Below, piece after piece: positions 24,963-34,700 of a stretch of DNA of 64,000 nucleotides. The notes under the pieces were generated by a model. That model saw only the letters and a list, made by a program, of their open reading frames with translations, was not told the DNA's origin and did no database searches. Each line of letters starts with the position of its first letter. The first letter of the stretch is position 1. Source of the stretch: Georgenia thermotolerans (GTDB lineage: Bacteria > Actinomycetota > Actinomycetes > Actinomycetales > Actinomycetaceae); contig NZ_VUKF01000011.1 of assembly GCF_009193185.1 (NCBI RefSeq), positions 41,730 through 105,729 on the forward strand, read 5' to 3'. The position numbers and the translations under genes are program-made.

Positions 24963-25877
24963 TTACACCCTCGTGTAGCGGCCGAGGCTGACGACCGAGC
25001 TGATGCCGGCGAGCAGGATGGCGGCGAGCACGAGGAACGGGGCGAGGGTGAGCACGTCCCCGGTTCCCACGAACTGCACCCACGGCGTCGTCCCGGCCAG
25101 CCAGTCCTGGATGAGGTAGGTGACGGAGAGCCACAGCCCGCCGACGGCGAGCACGGCGCCGACCAGGGCGGCCACCGCGCCCTCGAGCATGAAGGGCAGC
25201 TGGATGAACAGGTTGGAGGCGCCGACCAGGCGCATGATGCCGGTCTCGCGGCGCCGGGACATCGCCGAGAGCCGGATGGTGGTGGTGATGAGCAGCACCG
25301 CGGTGAAGATCATGACCGCGGCCAGCCCGAGGGAGAGCAGCGTGGCGCTGTTGAGGATGTTGAACAGCGGCTCGAGCTGCTCGCGCTGGTCGACGACGAT
25401 CTCCACCCCGGGGCGGCCCTCGAGCTCGTCGGCGACGATGCGGTACTGCTCGGGGTCGACGAGCTTGACCCGGTAGGAGACCTGCATCTGGTCGACGGTG
25501 AGCGACTGGGCCCACACGGTGTCGGCCATCTGCTCCTGGAAGGCCTCGAAGGCCTGCTCCTTGGTCTCGAAGTAGACCCGGTCGACGTAGGGGGCCAGGG
25601 CGTCGGACTTCAGCAGCTCGCCGACGGCGTCGATCTGCTCCTGGCTGGCCTCCCCGGCGGCGCAGTTGGGCTGCGCGGAGGACTCCGGGCACATGAAGGC
25701 CGAGACCTCGACCTTGTCGTACCAGTCGTTCTTGAGGTTGCCGATCTGCATCTGCAGCAGCGCGGCGGCGCCGACGAAGGTGAGGGAGACGAACGTGACG
25801 AGGGCGACGGAGACGGTCATCGCGAGGTTGCGCGACAGCCCCTGGCCGACCTGGGAGAGGACGAAACGAAGACGCAC
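24963..25877 (-). CDS. ftsX: Cell division protein FtsX
   Basis: A 304-residue membrane protein of the divisome. A cytoplasmic start (VRLRFVLSQVGQGLSRN) and a first hydrophobic helix near residues 20-45 precede an extracytoplasmic domain of about 130 residues with two Cys (FMCPESSAQPNC). Three more helices lie in residues 170-300. FtsX passes the ATPase signal of FtsE to the cell-wall hydrolase encoded next. The GTG at 25877 has a G-rich Shine-Dalgarno sequence; the gene lies eight bases behind ftsE. Confidence 0.94.
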   Translation of the reverse strand: MRLRFVLSQVGQGLSRNLAMTVSVALVTFVSLTFVGAAALLQMQIGNLKNDWYDKVEVSAFMCPESSAQPNCAAGEASQEQIDAVGELLKSDALAPYVDRVYFETKEQAFEAFQEQMADTVWAQSLTVDQMQVSYRVKLVDPEQYRIVADELEGRPGVEIVVDQREQLEPLFNILNSATLLSLGLAAVMIFTAVLLITTTIRLSAMSRRRETGIMRLVGASNLFIQLPFMLEGAVAALVGAVLAVGGLWLSVTYLIQDWLAGTTPWVQFVGTGDVLTLAPFLVLAAILLAGISSVVSLGRYTRV

Positions 25878-25885
25878 GAGACCCC

Positions 25886-26575
25886 CTACCGCGCCGCGCC
25901 GTAGACGCCGCGGGACTGGTCGCGCACCATCACGCCGTCGACGAGCTCGACCACGCGCTTGCGCATCTGGTCGACGATCTCGTCGTCGTGGGTGGCCATG
26001 ACGATGGTCGTGCCGGTGCGGTTGATGCGGTCGAGGAGGCGCATGATGCCGATCGAGGTGGTGGGGTCGAGGTTGCCGGTGGGCTCGTCCGCCAGCAGCA
26101 GCTGCGGGCGGTTGACCATGGCGCGGGCGATGGCCACGCGCTGCTGCTCGCCGCCGGAGAGCTCGTGCGGCAGGCGCTTCTCCTTGCCGTCCAGGCCCAC
26201 CAGCTCGAGGGTCTCCGGGACGGTGGTGAGGATGTGGTGGCGCGGCTTGCCGATCACCTGCAGCGCGATGGCGACGTTCTCGAAGACATTTTTGTTCGGC
26301 AGCAGCCGGAAGTCCTGGAAGACGGCGCCGATCTGGCGGCGCAGGTGCGGCACCTTCCACCGCGAGACCTGCGAGAGGTCGCGGCCGAGCGCGTAGACCT
26401 TGCCGGAGGTGGGCCGCTCCTCGCGCAGCACGAGGCGCAGGAACGTCGACTTGCCGGAGCCGGAGGCACCGACGAGGAAGACGAACTCGCCGCGCTCGAC
26501 CTCCATGTCGATCTGGTCCAGGGCGGGGCGGGCGCCGCGCGCGTAGACCTTGGAGACCTTCTCGAATCTGATCAT
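25886..26575 (-). CDS. ftsE: Cell division ATP-binding protein FtsE
   Basis: A 229-residue ABC ATPase, partner of FtsX. Walker A is GASGSGKST (residues 36-44), the Q-loop [17 protein letters not shown], the signature [16 protein letters not shown] and Walker [13 protein letters not shown], with the switch His in ATHDDEIV. It is the first gene of the ftsE-ftsX-M23 run. A 219-base spacer with the prfB terminator separates it from prfB, so it probably has its own promoter there. Confidence 0.96.
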   Translation of the reverse strand: MIRFEKVSKVYARGARPALDQIDMEVERGEFVFLVGASGSGKSTFLRLVLREERPTSGKVYALGRDLSQVSRWKVPHLRRQIGAVFQDFRLLPNKNVFENVAIALQVIGKPRHHILTTVPETLELVGLDGKEKRLPHELSGGEQQRVAIARAMVNRPQLLLADEPTGNLDPTTSIGIMRLLDRINRTGTTIVMATHDDEIVDQMRKRVVELVDGVMVRDQSRGVYGAAR

Positions 26576-26755
26576 TGGGGGCGGCCAGTCTCGGAAGTGG
26601 GGGAAGGGGTGCTCTGGCCTCTCCCGAGGCTAAGCAGCGCTTCCCGTCCGCCCGCCGCAGACACGCCGCAGCCTCCCGGATCCGTCCGGTTCGTCACGCA
26701 GGAACGGACGCTCCACGGCCGCGGCGTCGCCCGGTCGCTCGAGGTGGCCGGGCAC

Positions 26756-26788
26756 GCGAACGCCGGCCCACCCGGGGCCGGCGCTCGC
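26756..26788 (-). terminator. Terminator after prfB
   Basis: An 8-bp GC stem (26761-26768 with 26776-26783), extended by four more pairs past one mismatch, just beyond the prfB stop. The remaining prfB-ftsE spacer shows no gene. Confidence 0.6.
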
Positions 26789-26794
26789 GTCGGG

Positions 26795-27922
26795 TCAGAC
26801 CGTGGCGGCCTGCTGCTGCTGGCTCTTGCGCCAGCGGATGCCGGCGTCGATGAAGTCGTCGATCTCGCCGTCGAACACCGCCGAGGGGTTGCCCGACTCG
26901 TGCTCGGTGCGCAGGTCCTTGACCATCTGGTAGGGCTGCAGGACGTAGGAGCGCATCTGGTCGCCCCACGAGGCCTTGACGTCGCCGGCGAGCGCCTTCT
27001 TGGCGGCGTTCTCCTCCTGCTGGCGCACCAGCAGCAGGCGCGACTGCAGCACGCGCAGCGCGGCGGCCCGGTTCTGGATCTGGGACTTCTCGTTCTGCAT
27101 GGACACGACGATCCCGGTCGGGATGTGGGTCATGCGGACGGCGGAGTCGGTGGTGTTCACCGACTGCCCGCCGGGGCCGGAGGAGCGGAAGACGTCGACC
27201 TTGATCTCGTGCTCGGGGATGTCGATGTGGTCGGTCTGCTCGATGAGCGGGATGACCTCGACGGCGGCGAAGGAGGTCTGGCGCCGCCCCTGGTTGTCGA
27301 ACGGGGAGATGCGCACGAGACGGTGGGTGCCGGCCTCGACCGACAGGGTGCCGTAGGCGTAGGGCGCCTTGACCTCGAACGTGGCCGACTTCAGGCCGGC
27401 CTCCTCCGCGTAGGAGGTGTCGAGCACCTGGGTGGCGTAGCCGTGGCGCTCGGCCCAGCGCAGGTACATGCGCAGGAGCATCTCGGCGAAGTCGGCGGCG
27501 TCCACCCCGCCGGCGCCGGCGCGGATGGTGACGACGGCCTCGCGCTCGTCGTACTCGCCCGAGAGCAGGGTGCGGACCTCGAGGTCGCCGAGGGCCTTGC
27601 GGATGGAGGCCAGCTCGCCCTCGGCATCACTCAGGAAGGCGTCGGCGTCGGCGCCCTCCTCCTCCTGGCCCAGCTCGACGAGGGCCTCGAGGTCGTCGAT
27701 CCGCTCGCCCATCTTCTCCACGCGCTCGAGGTCCGTCTGCGCGTGGGAGAGCCTCGACGTGACCGCCTGGGCGGCGTCGGGGTCGTCCCATAGGTTCGGG
27801 GCGGCCGCCTGCTCGGACAGGTCCGCGATGGTGGCGCGCAGCGCCTCCGGGTCCGTCACGGCCCGGATGGACTCGAACGTGCTGCGGAGGTGCTGGATCT
27901 CGAGCGAGAAGTCGGTGGCCAC
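26795..27922 (-). CDS. prfB: Peptide chain release factor 2
   Basis: A 375-residue factor that ends translation at UGA and UAA. The GGQ loop ([11 protein letters not shown]) that triggers peptide release and the anticodon-like region near residues 200-215 are present. The frame is continuous; the programmed frameshift of many other bacteria is absent. GTG at 27922 lies eight bases behind a TAACCT box, as expected for a leaderless start, and gives [16 protein letters not shown] at 27931 would add three residues but overlaps the -10 box. Confidence 0.94.
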   Translation of the reverse strand: MATDFSLEIQHLRSTFESIRAVTDPEALRATIADLSEQAAAPNLWDDPDAAQAVTSRLSHAQTDLERVEKMGERIDDLEALVELGQEEEGADADAFLSDAEGELASIRKALGDLEVRTLLSGEYDEREAVVTIRAGAGGVDAADFAEMLLRMYLRWAERHGYATQVLDTSYAEEAGLKSATFEVKAPYAYGTLSVEAGTHRLVRISPFDNQGRRQTSFAAVEVIPLIEQTDHIDIPEHEIKVDVFRSSGPGGQSVNTTDSAVRMTHIPTGIVVSMQNEKSQIQNRAAALRVLQSRLLLVRQQEENAAKKALAGDVKASWGDQMRSYVLQPYQMVKDLRTEHESGNPSAVFDGEIDDFIDAGIRWRKSQQQQAATV

Positions 27923-27930
27923 GGAGGTCA

Positions 27931-27936
27931 AGGTTA
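27931..27936 (-). promoter_or_regulatory. -10 box of leaderless prfB
   Basis: TAACCT on the minus strand ends eight bases before the GTG at 27922. Confidence 0.4.
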
Positions 27937-28021
27937 CGGGATCGGGCGTGTCGCGGCGTCGTGGGGTTGCGCACGGCCCGTCGCGCGCCGGGCGCGGCCG
28001 CCCCGCCCCTGCCGGCGCGGG

Positions 28022-29482
28022 TCAGGCGGCGGCGCGGGAGGAGCCCAGGTGCTCGCAGAACCAGGCGGCGGCGAGCCGCCCGGCCTGCTCGAGGGTGCCC
28101 GGCTCCTCGAACAGGTGGGTGGCCCCCGGCACGATGCTCAGCTCGCTGACGCAGGTCAGCCGGGCGCGGGCCCGGCGGTTGAGGTCGAGGACCTGGGTGT
28201 CGCGGCCGCCCACGATGAGCAGGGTGGGCACCCGGACGGCGGGCAGCCGCGGGCCGGCCAGGTCCGGGCGCCCGCCGCGGGAGACGACGGCGCGCAGCCG
28301 CGTCGGGTGGGTGGCCGCCGCCCACAGCGCCGCGCCGGCCCCGGTGCTCGCGCCGAAGTAGCCCAGCGGCAGCGCGGCGAGGTCGGGCCGCTCCCCCGCC
28401 CACCGGGTGGCCTGGAGCAGGCGGTCGGCGAGCAGCTCGATGTCGAAGACCAGCGCGCGGTCGCGCGCCTCGGCCGGGGAGAGCAGGTCCAGCAGCGCGG
28501 TCGCCAGCCCCGCCCGCTGGAGCATGCGGGCCACCTGGGCGTTGCGGGGGCTGAACCGGCTGCTGCCCGACCCGTGCGCGAACAGCACCAGCCCGCCCGC
28601 CCCCTCCGGCACGGTGAGGAACGCCGGCAGCGGCCCGGCGGAGGTGGGCACCACCACCTCGACCGTCTCCCCCGGACGCCCGCCCTCGGGGGGCCCGCTC
28701 GGCGTGCCCTGGTCCGGTCCCCGCCGGCCGGGGTCGCCCGCGCCTGCCACCCCGCCGGGCCCCTGCTCGCCCGGCGCCACCCCGTCCGGGTCTGCGCCGC
28801 CCGGCGCCGCCTCGGGCTCACCGCCGCCCGGGGCCCACCGCGAGCGGGCCTCCTCGAGCAGCCGGCGCACGGCGTCGTCGTCGACCTGGTGGAAGTCGTC
28901 GTACCAGGCGCCGACGGCGTAGAGCTCCTCGGGCACGAACAGGCACACGACGTCGTCGACCAGCGGCGCGAGCATCTCCAGGGCGTCGCCGGCGGCGACC
29001 GGGACGGCGAGAATCACCCGCCGCACGCCGCGGGCGCGCAGCACGGCCACCGCCGCGCGCACCGTCGCGCCGGTGGCGATGCCGTCGTCGACGAGCACCA
29101 CCGTGCGGCCGCGCACGTCCACGCCGGCCCCGCCGCGCCAGGCGGCGACACGGCGCTCGACCTCCTCGCGCTCGCGCGCGGTCACGGCCTCGAGCGCCTC
29201 ACGCCGCACCCGGGCGGCGATGTGCGGGTTGAGGACGATCGCGCCGTCCTCCCCCACCGCGCCCATGGCCACCTCCGGCTGCCAGGGCACGCCGAGCTTG
29301 CGCACGACGACGACGTCGAGCGGGGCGCCGAGGGCCGCGGCCACCTCGGCGGCCACGGGGACGCCGCCGCGGGGCAGGCCGGCCACGACCACGTCACCGA
29401 GCCCGGCGGCCGCGAGCTCCTGGGCCAGCTGCCGTCCGGCTGCGACGCGGTTGGCGAACCTGGTGGTGTCCTCCCGCCGCAT
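28022..29482 (-). CDS. Phosphoribosyltransferase-alpha/beta hydrolase fusion
   Basis: A 486-residue two-domain protein. Residues 1-215 are a type I phosphoribosyltransferase fold with the PRPP loop TVVLVDDGIATGAT (127-140) and the early GLPRGGVPVA loop. Residues 217-272 are a Gly/Pro-rich linker. Residues 273-486 are a dienelactone-hydrolase-like alpha/beta hydrolase with Ser379 (GASTGAG), Asp428 (GGRDTQVLD) and His456 (GATHLFEEPG) as the likely triad. Separate genes for the two halves are often neighbours in other bacteria. Substrates unknown. It is a single gene between prfB and the LysR gene. Confidence 0.85.
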   Translation of the reverse strand: MRREDTTRFANRVAAGRQLAQELAAAGLGDVVVAGLPRGGVPVAAEVAAALGAPLDVVVVRKLGVPWQPEVAMGAVGEDGAIVLNPHIAARVRREALEAVTAREREEVERRVAAWRGGAGVDVRGRTVVLVDDGIATGATVRAAVAVLRARGVRRVILAVPVAAGDALEMLAPLVDDVVCLFVPEELYAVGAWYDDFHQVDDDAVRRLLEEARSRWAPGGGEPEAAPGGADPDGVAPGEQGPGGVAGAGDPGRRGPDQGTPSGPPEGGRPGETVEVVVPTSAGPLPAFLTVPEGAGGLVLFAHGSGSSRFSPRNAQVARMLQRAGLATALLDLLSPAEARDRALVFDIELLADRLLQATRWAGERPDLAALPLGYFGASTGAGAALWAAATHPTRLRAVVSRGGRPDLAGPRLPAVRVPTLLIVGGRDTQVLDLNRRARARLTCVSELSIVPGATHLFEEPGTLEQAGRLAAAWFCEHLGSSRAAA

Positions 29483-29545
29483 GACCCCTCCAGCATGCGC
29501 CTTCGTGCGGCGGGGCCGCCAGGGGTCCGGCCGGCCGTCAGCCGG

Positions 29546-30451
29546 TCACAAGGGCTCGAGGTTCGCCGCGACGTGGATCATCTGCTCGAGCACGGCGGTG
29601 GTGGCGGCCCGCGGCTCGGTGCGGGTGGCCCGGTGCCGGATGAAGAGGTGCCGGTTGCCCAGCCCGGGCAGGCTCACCCACTGGACGTTCTCGGGCAGCT
29701 GGCGGCGCAGCGCCAGCTGCGGGACGAGCGCCACGCCCAGGCCGGAGGCGACCATCGCGAGGGCGACGTCGAAGTCGAGGTAGCGGTGGGCGGTGCGCGG
29801 GGCGAAGGACAGCTCGGTGCCCACGCGGGTCAGCGCCCGGTCGGCCGCCCCGCCCGGCTCCGGGGCGAGCCAGGTCGCGCCGGCGAGGTCGAGGAGGGAC
29901 GCGGGGGCGGGGTCGCTGGCCGGCAGCGCGATCAGCCACGGCTCGTCGAGGAAAGGCACGTCCCGCGTGCCCTGGGGCGCGGCGGTAGGCGACGAGAGGT
30001 CGTGCTCGATGACCAGCAGGTCGAGCTCGCCGCGGCGCAGCGCCCGGCGGCCGTGCTCCTCGGCCACCTCGTGGACGACCAGCTCCACGCCGGGCAGCGT
30101 CTCGTTCAGCTCCTGCAGCAGCGGCACCAGCACCGCCCGGATGGCCGTCTGGAAGGCGCCGACGACCACGACGCCGGAGATGTCGCCCTCGAGCGCCGCG
30201 AGCGCCCGGCGCGTCTCCCCCATCTCGCTCTCGATCCGCTCCCCGGCCTCGGCCAGGAGCCGCCCGGCGGCGGTCAGGGTGGCCCCGGTGGGCTGCCGGT
30301 CGAGCACCCGCACCCCGGTCTCGGCCTCCAGACGCGCTATTTGCTGAGAGACGGCAGAAGGGCTCACGTGCAGGGCGTCAGCCGCCGCCAGCACTCCTCC
30401 GGACCGGCTCACGGCCAAGAGAAATCCAAGCCTGCGTGGGTCGATGTCCAT
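29546..30451 (-). CDS. LysR-family transcriptional regulator
   Basis: A 301-residue regulator. The winged helix-turn-helix is in residues 1-60 (VLAAADALHVSPSAVSQQIARLE), followed by a linker helix and a periplasmic-binding-protein-like effector domain. The ATG at 30451 lies eight bases behind a TATAGT box and has no Shine-Dalgarno sequence, so it is probably leaderless. It is divergent from a small membrane protein gene only 66 bases away, which is the obvious target. The inducer is unknown. Confidence 0.92.
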   Translation of the reverse strand: MDIDPRRLGFLLAVSRSGGVLAAADALHVSPSAVSQQIARLEAETGVRVLDRQPTGATLTAAGRLLAEAGERIESEMGETRRALAALEGDISGVVVVGAFQTAIRAVLVPLLQELNETLPGVELVVHEVAEEHGRRALRRGELDLLVIEHDLSSPTAAPQGTRDVPFLDEPWLIALPASDPAPASLLDLAGATWLAPEPGGAADRALTRVGTELSFAPRTAHRYLDFDVALAMVASGLGVALVPQLALRRQLPENVQWVSLPGLGNRHLFIRHRATRTEPRAATTAVLEQMIHVAANLEPL

Positions 30452-30459
30452 GAAGCAGA

Positions 30460-30465
30460 ACTATA
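30460..30465 (-). promoter_or_regulatory. -10 box of the LysR gene
   Basis: TATAGT on the minus strand, eight bases from the ATG. Confidence 0.45.
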
Positions 30466-30517
30466 TGCCTCATCCGGAAGCGTTCGATTGCTCTTTATGG
30501 AGGAGGAGCCCAGAATT

Positions 30518-31012
30518 GTGTCCGTGAGCGAGCTGACCGCACTGATGATCACCGTCCTGGGCTGGGGCGGGGCGATCGTGTCCCTGGGGACCTACCTCAT
30601 GGTGACCAGCCAGCGGCTAGCGACGAATTCCGTGCGCTACCAGGCGCTCAACGTCGTGGGCGCCGGCGCGCTCGGCGTCAGCGCGCTGGCCAACGGCGCG
30701 CTGCCCTCCGCCGTCGTCAACATCATCTGGATCGGGATCGGGGTCGTCGCGGTCCTCACCATGAAGCGCGGGGTCATCGCGGCCCGGCTGGCCGCCGAGG
30801 CCCGTCGCCGGCGGCGGCTGGCCGGGGAGGCCCGCGCCCGGCTGACCGCCGGCCGAGACCGGCTGGTCCACCGGGTGCGTGAGGACGCTGCCGCGCCGCT
30901 CGCGCGCCGGGCCGGGGCGCTGCGCGGCCGTCCGCTGCAGCCGGGCTCCAGCCGGCCCGCCGGCCGCAACGAGGCCCGCCGCCGGACCCGGGCGACGTCG
31001 CACCTCGCCTGA
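30518..31012 (+). CDS. Small membrane protein (CBU_0592-like)
   Basis: A 164-residue protein with three hydrophobic segments in the first 80 residues (ALMITVLGWGGAIVSLGTYL, the NVVGAGALGVSALANG part and VVNIIWIGIGVVAVL) and a long basic Arg/Ala-rich cytoplasmic tail. The front resembles the small CBU_0592 membrane family; no function is known. GTG 30518 is chosen because GGAGGAGGAG (30499-30508) lies ten bases ahead; an ATG at 30497 would put that site in the coding part. Confidence 0.65.
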   Translation: MSVSELTALMITVLGWGGAIVSLGTYLMVTSQRLATNSVRYQALNVVGAGALGVSALANGALPSAVVNIIWIGIGVVAVLTMKRGVIAARLAAEARRRRRLAGEARARLTAGRDRLVHRVREDAAAPLARRAGALRGRPLQPGSSRPAGRNEARRRTRATSHLA

Positions 31013-31074
31013 CGTCCGCGACCCCCGCCGGACGGCGCCGCGCCCCGAGGCACGCGACCCGGCAGGATCGGGTG

Positions 31075-31677
31075 ATGACCAACCTGCGTGACACCGTCGA
31101 CCTCGTGTCCTGGCGGCGGGAGGTGCACGACCTCTACGCCGCGGTCCGCGCGGCCCCCTCCCCCGCCGCCGGGCACGCCGTCTGGGTGGAGCGGCGCTCC
31201 GCCCTCTTCGCCACCCATCCCGCCTCGGCCCGCCAGGATGCCCAGCGGCTGCGGCACGCCCCGTACGACCCCGCGTACCGGTTCGAGGTCGCACTCGGCG
31301 AGGCCGAGCCGCGGGAGTGGTCCGTGCCCACGGGCACCGACGGCGTGGTGCCGTTCGTGCGGGTGGGCCGGGTGGACCTGCCCGGGCTCGGCGCGCTGGA
31401 CGTGTGGTGGCTGGCGTCCTACGGCGGGGGCCTGTTCCTGCCCCTGCGCGACGCCACCGCCGGCACCACCACCTATGGGGCCGGGCGGTACCTGCTCGAC
31501 ACCGTCAAGGGCGCCGACCTCGGCCGGATGCCCGACGGCGCCTGGGTCGTCGACCTCAACTTCGCCTACAACCCCTCCTGCGCCTACGACCCCGCCTGGG
31601 CCTGCCCGCTGGCACCCGCCGGGAACCGCCTGGAGGCGCCGGTGCCGGTCGGCGAGCTCACTCCGGACGCGGCGTAG
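31075..31677 (+). CDS. DUF1684 domain protein
   Basis: A 200-residue cytoplasmic protein. Residues 10-60 (SWRREVHDLYAAVR, WVERRSALFATHP) and the end (YGAGRYLLDTVKGAD, VVDLNFAYNPSCAYDP, CPLAP) match the DUF1684 family, whose function is unknown. The LNFAYNPSCAYDPAWACP part is its most conserved stretch. AGGA lies seven bases ahead of ATG 31075; a GTG three bases earlier is possible. It converges on the 1280-residue protein gene across a hairpin. Confidence 0.82.
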   Translation: MTNLRDTVDLVSWRREVHDLYAAVRAAPSPAAGHAVWVERRSALFATHPASARQDAQRLRHAPYDPAYRFEVALGEAEPREWSVPTGTDGVVPFVRVGRVDLPGLGALDVWWLASYGGGLFLPLRDATAGTTTYGAGRYLLDTVKGADLGRMPDGAWVVDLNFAYNPSCAYDPAWACPLAPAGNRLEAPVPVGELTPDAA

Positions 31678-31683
31678 CGAGCG

Positions 31684-31702
31684 GCCACCGCCCTGCGGTG
31701 GC
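31684..31702. terminator. Small hairpin between converging genes
   Basis: A 7-bp stem (GCCACCG with its complement) and a 5-base loop, just after the DUF1684 gene. Confidence 0.45.
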
Positions 31703-31708
31703 GCGGCG

Positions 31709-34700
31709 TCATCGGCGCGGGAAGGCCGTGAACGCCCCGGTCGCGGCACGGTCGAGGTCGAGCAGCTGGGTGAAGAACTCCGCCGACGGACCCGCGGGCG
31801 TGCCGAGCTCGCTCACGGTCACCTTCTTGGCTAGGACCGGCGGGGCCGCCGGGTCGGCCGATGCGGCGACCGGCTCGGCAACGATTCGCACCGGCTTGCG
31901 GACGAACCCGGTGGCGCGCACCTGGAAGAGGTTCGCCACCGCCTGGACCAGCTCGCTGGAGATGGCGTGGGTCATGTTGAACACCCGCACCTCCCCGTCC
32001 ACCGGGAAGGCGCTGCGCACGTCGGCGAGGGCGACGACGCCGCCGTCCACCTCCACCGTCCCCCCGCCCGTCACCCCGAGGAGGTCGCCGAGGCCGAGCA
32101 CCGCCAGCGGAGCGGGGTCCTGGACCGCCGGGCCGGTCAGGCCGCCGGACACCTCGTCGTAGGTGAACACCCCGCCGAAGGCGAGCTCGTGGTCCGCCGT
32201 CGCGTGGAGGACGAGGTTAAGGGCGCGGATGCTGCCCGTGGGGCTGAGCGACAGCGCACGCAGCAGCACGCCGAGGTCCGACGCGCCGCGGCGCTGGTCG
32301 CCCAGCAGCAGCGGCCGGAGGTCCTCGACCCGGGTGGCCACCCACGTCCCCTCGGTGGCGAGCCGCTGCTCCAGGTCGGCGTCCGGCAGCGGCGTGGCGC
32401 CGTGCGGCGGGGTGCCCACCCGGTCCTCGTCGTAGCCCGTGCCGATGACGTCCCACTCCTGGGTCGGCACGCCCTCGGGTGTGACCGCCGGGGTCGGTGC
32501 GGGCGAGCCGTCGGTCATGCCGACGTAGCGGCGCAAGAGGTCGTCGTTGCCGACGATCTGGTCGAGCGCCACGTTCCCGGTGGACGACGAAGCCACCGCG
32601 GCACCCGTGTGAGCGGTCCCGCCCCCACCAACGCCGGCCGTTCCCGTGCCGCCCGGAGGCATGCCGGCGCCCGCACCACCCGCGCCACCGCCGGGGCGGG
32701 AGGCGGCCCCCGGCGCGCCGGAGCCCGTCGCGGTCGTGCCGGTCCTGCCGTTGCCCGCCCGCTTGTCCACCTCGTTGACCGCCGCGCCCTTGGCCGACTC
32801 GCTCGTGTCGCCCAGCGGCTTCCCGGCGCGGGCGGCAGCGAGGTTCGCGGCGATACGCTGGCGCTCGGTGTCGGCGGTGACCGCCACCTCCATGTTCTTG
32901 CCGGCCTGCTGGGCGGCCGATGTCGCCCCGCCCGAGGAGGCCTTGATGGCCTCGGTGGCCAGCTTGACCGTCTCGGACAGCCCGCTCATGTCCCGGAACA
33001 TGGACCCGTTCTGGAGGGCTGCGAGCGTGGCGGCCATGCCGGCGGGCTCGGGCAGCGCGGTGGGCGGGGTGAGGCCGACCAGCGGCGCAGAGAGCTGCCC
33101 GGGCGCGACGTTCTCCGCGGTGGCCCGGCTGCCGGTCTCCACGGCGGCGATCTCCGTGGGCTGGATCGGGATGGGCGAGTCCTGCCAGTTCCAGAACCGC
33201 GTGAGATCGAGCTTCTCGGCGGAATTGAACCGGCCGAGCACGGCCTCGGCGAAGACCCCGCCGGAAGACAGCGGCACGAGGTCGACCTTGGCCTGCCCCA
33301 GGGTCAGGCCCCGCTCGGTCATCCACGCTCGCCACTCCTCGTCGTGGGCGGGATCGGTGGCGATCTTGAACGCCAGCATGTTGCCCACGATGCGCAGCGG
33401 CGCCGGCTCGGCCACCTGCACCAGGGGCACGGGCTCGCCGTTGACGGGGATGCTGTAGGGGGCCAGCAGCCCGGCCAGCATCGCGGCGTCGAGGGAGCGG
33501 TAGACGGCCTGGCTGTAGTGCAGCCGGTTGTCGCCGAGATGCTTGACGAGGTTGACGTCGGCACTGGCGGCCTGCAGCCGCACGAGCGGGGTCTCGCTTG
33601 CGCCGCGCTCGACGGTGACGGTGGGGAGCTCGAGCGGGAAGACGACGCCGTTGCGGGCGAGGGTGAGCGTCGCCGTCGCCTCGACCGCGGACGTTGCGCC
33701 GCCGCCGGTCAGCGTGATGCGCTCGATCTCGGCCAGCGGCACGCTCAGGCTGAGATCGCTCACCGCGCTGCCGTCGGCCCGGTGGAACACCAACGTGACG
33801 GCGGCGCCGGCGGTGGAGTCGACGCGGCCGTCGACGAGCCGGACGTCGGAGGGCACGAACAATGACTCCGAGCCGCGGCGCACGGCGCCGGAGCCGAGGA
33901 TGGTCATGACGCGCCGCGCCGCGTCGCCCCACAGGGCGCGGGTGACGTCCGGGACGTCCGGGACCACCGGCTCCGGCCGGACGGGCGGCTCGGGGTGGGC
34001 CGGGGCCTCGCCGTCGGCGGGCTCGACCTCGCCGACGCGACGGGCGAGGACGGGGGCTCGCGACAAGCTCACGTCGAGCACCGCCTCGTCGAGGGTGGCG
34101 CCGAGGCCCGGGAAGCGGACCCGTCGCTCGGGTACGACCTCGATGGTGTCGTAGTTGACCAGGGCGTCGCGCACGGCCGGCGTCAGCGCCGCGGCGACGA
34201 GCGCACCGCGGAATCGACGCAGGACGTCCTCGTTGGCGAAGTCGACGAGCTTGAACGGCACGAACACCACGCGGTCACAGGCGGCCAGCGCCGTCTCGGT
34301 GCGGTAGACCTGCAGCACCTCGTAGTACTGCACGGTTAGGGCGTGCATGTGGTTGTAGTTCGTGACCACCCGGGTCGAGACCTGCTCGTGCTCGCTCTGT
34401 GAGACCTCGCGCACCACCGACGCCCGGCGGGTGCGCGCCGCGTGCGCGTGCTGGTGCGTCCGGTCGCTGGCCTGCTGGAGCATGGAGGCGCCGATCTCCC
34501 GGCGTCCCGCCGTCGTCGCCCAGCTGTCGGCCGAGGTCGTCGTGTTGGCGATCGACCCGCTGGCCCCGAACCCCACCGGCCCGATGCTCAGGCCCAGGCT
34601 CGCGCCGGCCTGCATGGTCGTCGACTCGCTCTCGGTGTGGGAGAAGCCGGCCTGCGCCTCCTGCGCCACCGCCGCGGTGACCTCGCTGATGCTGCGGTTG

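Noticed and set aside
26795..27931. Programmed frameshift in prfB
   Set aside because: The frame is continuous from start to stop with no internal TGA, so no frameshift is needed.
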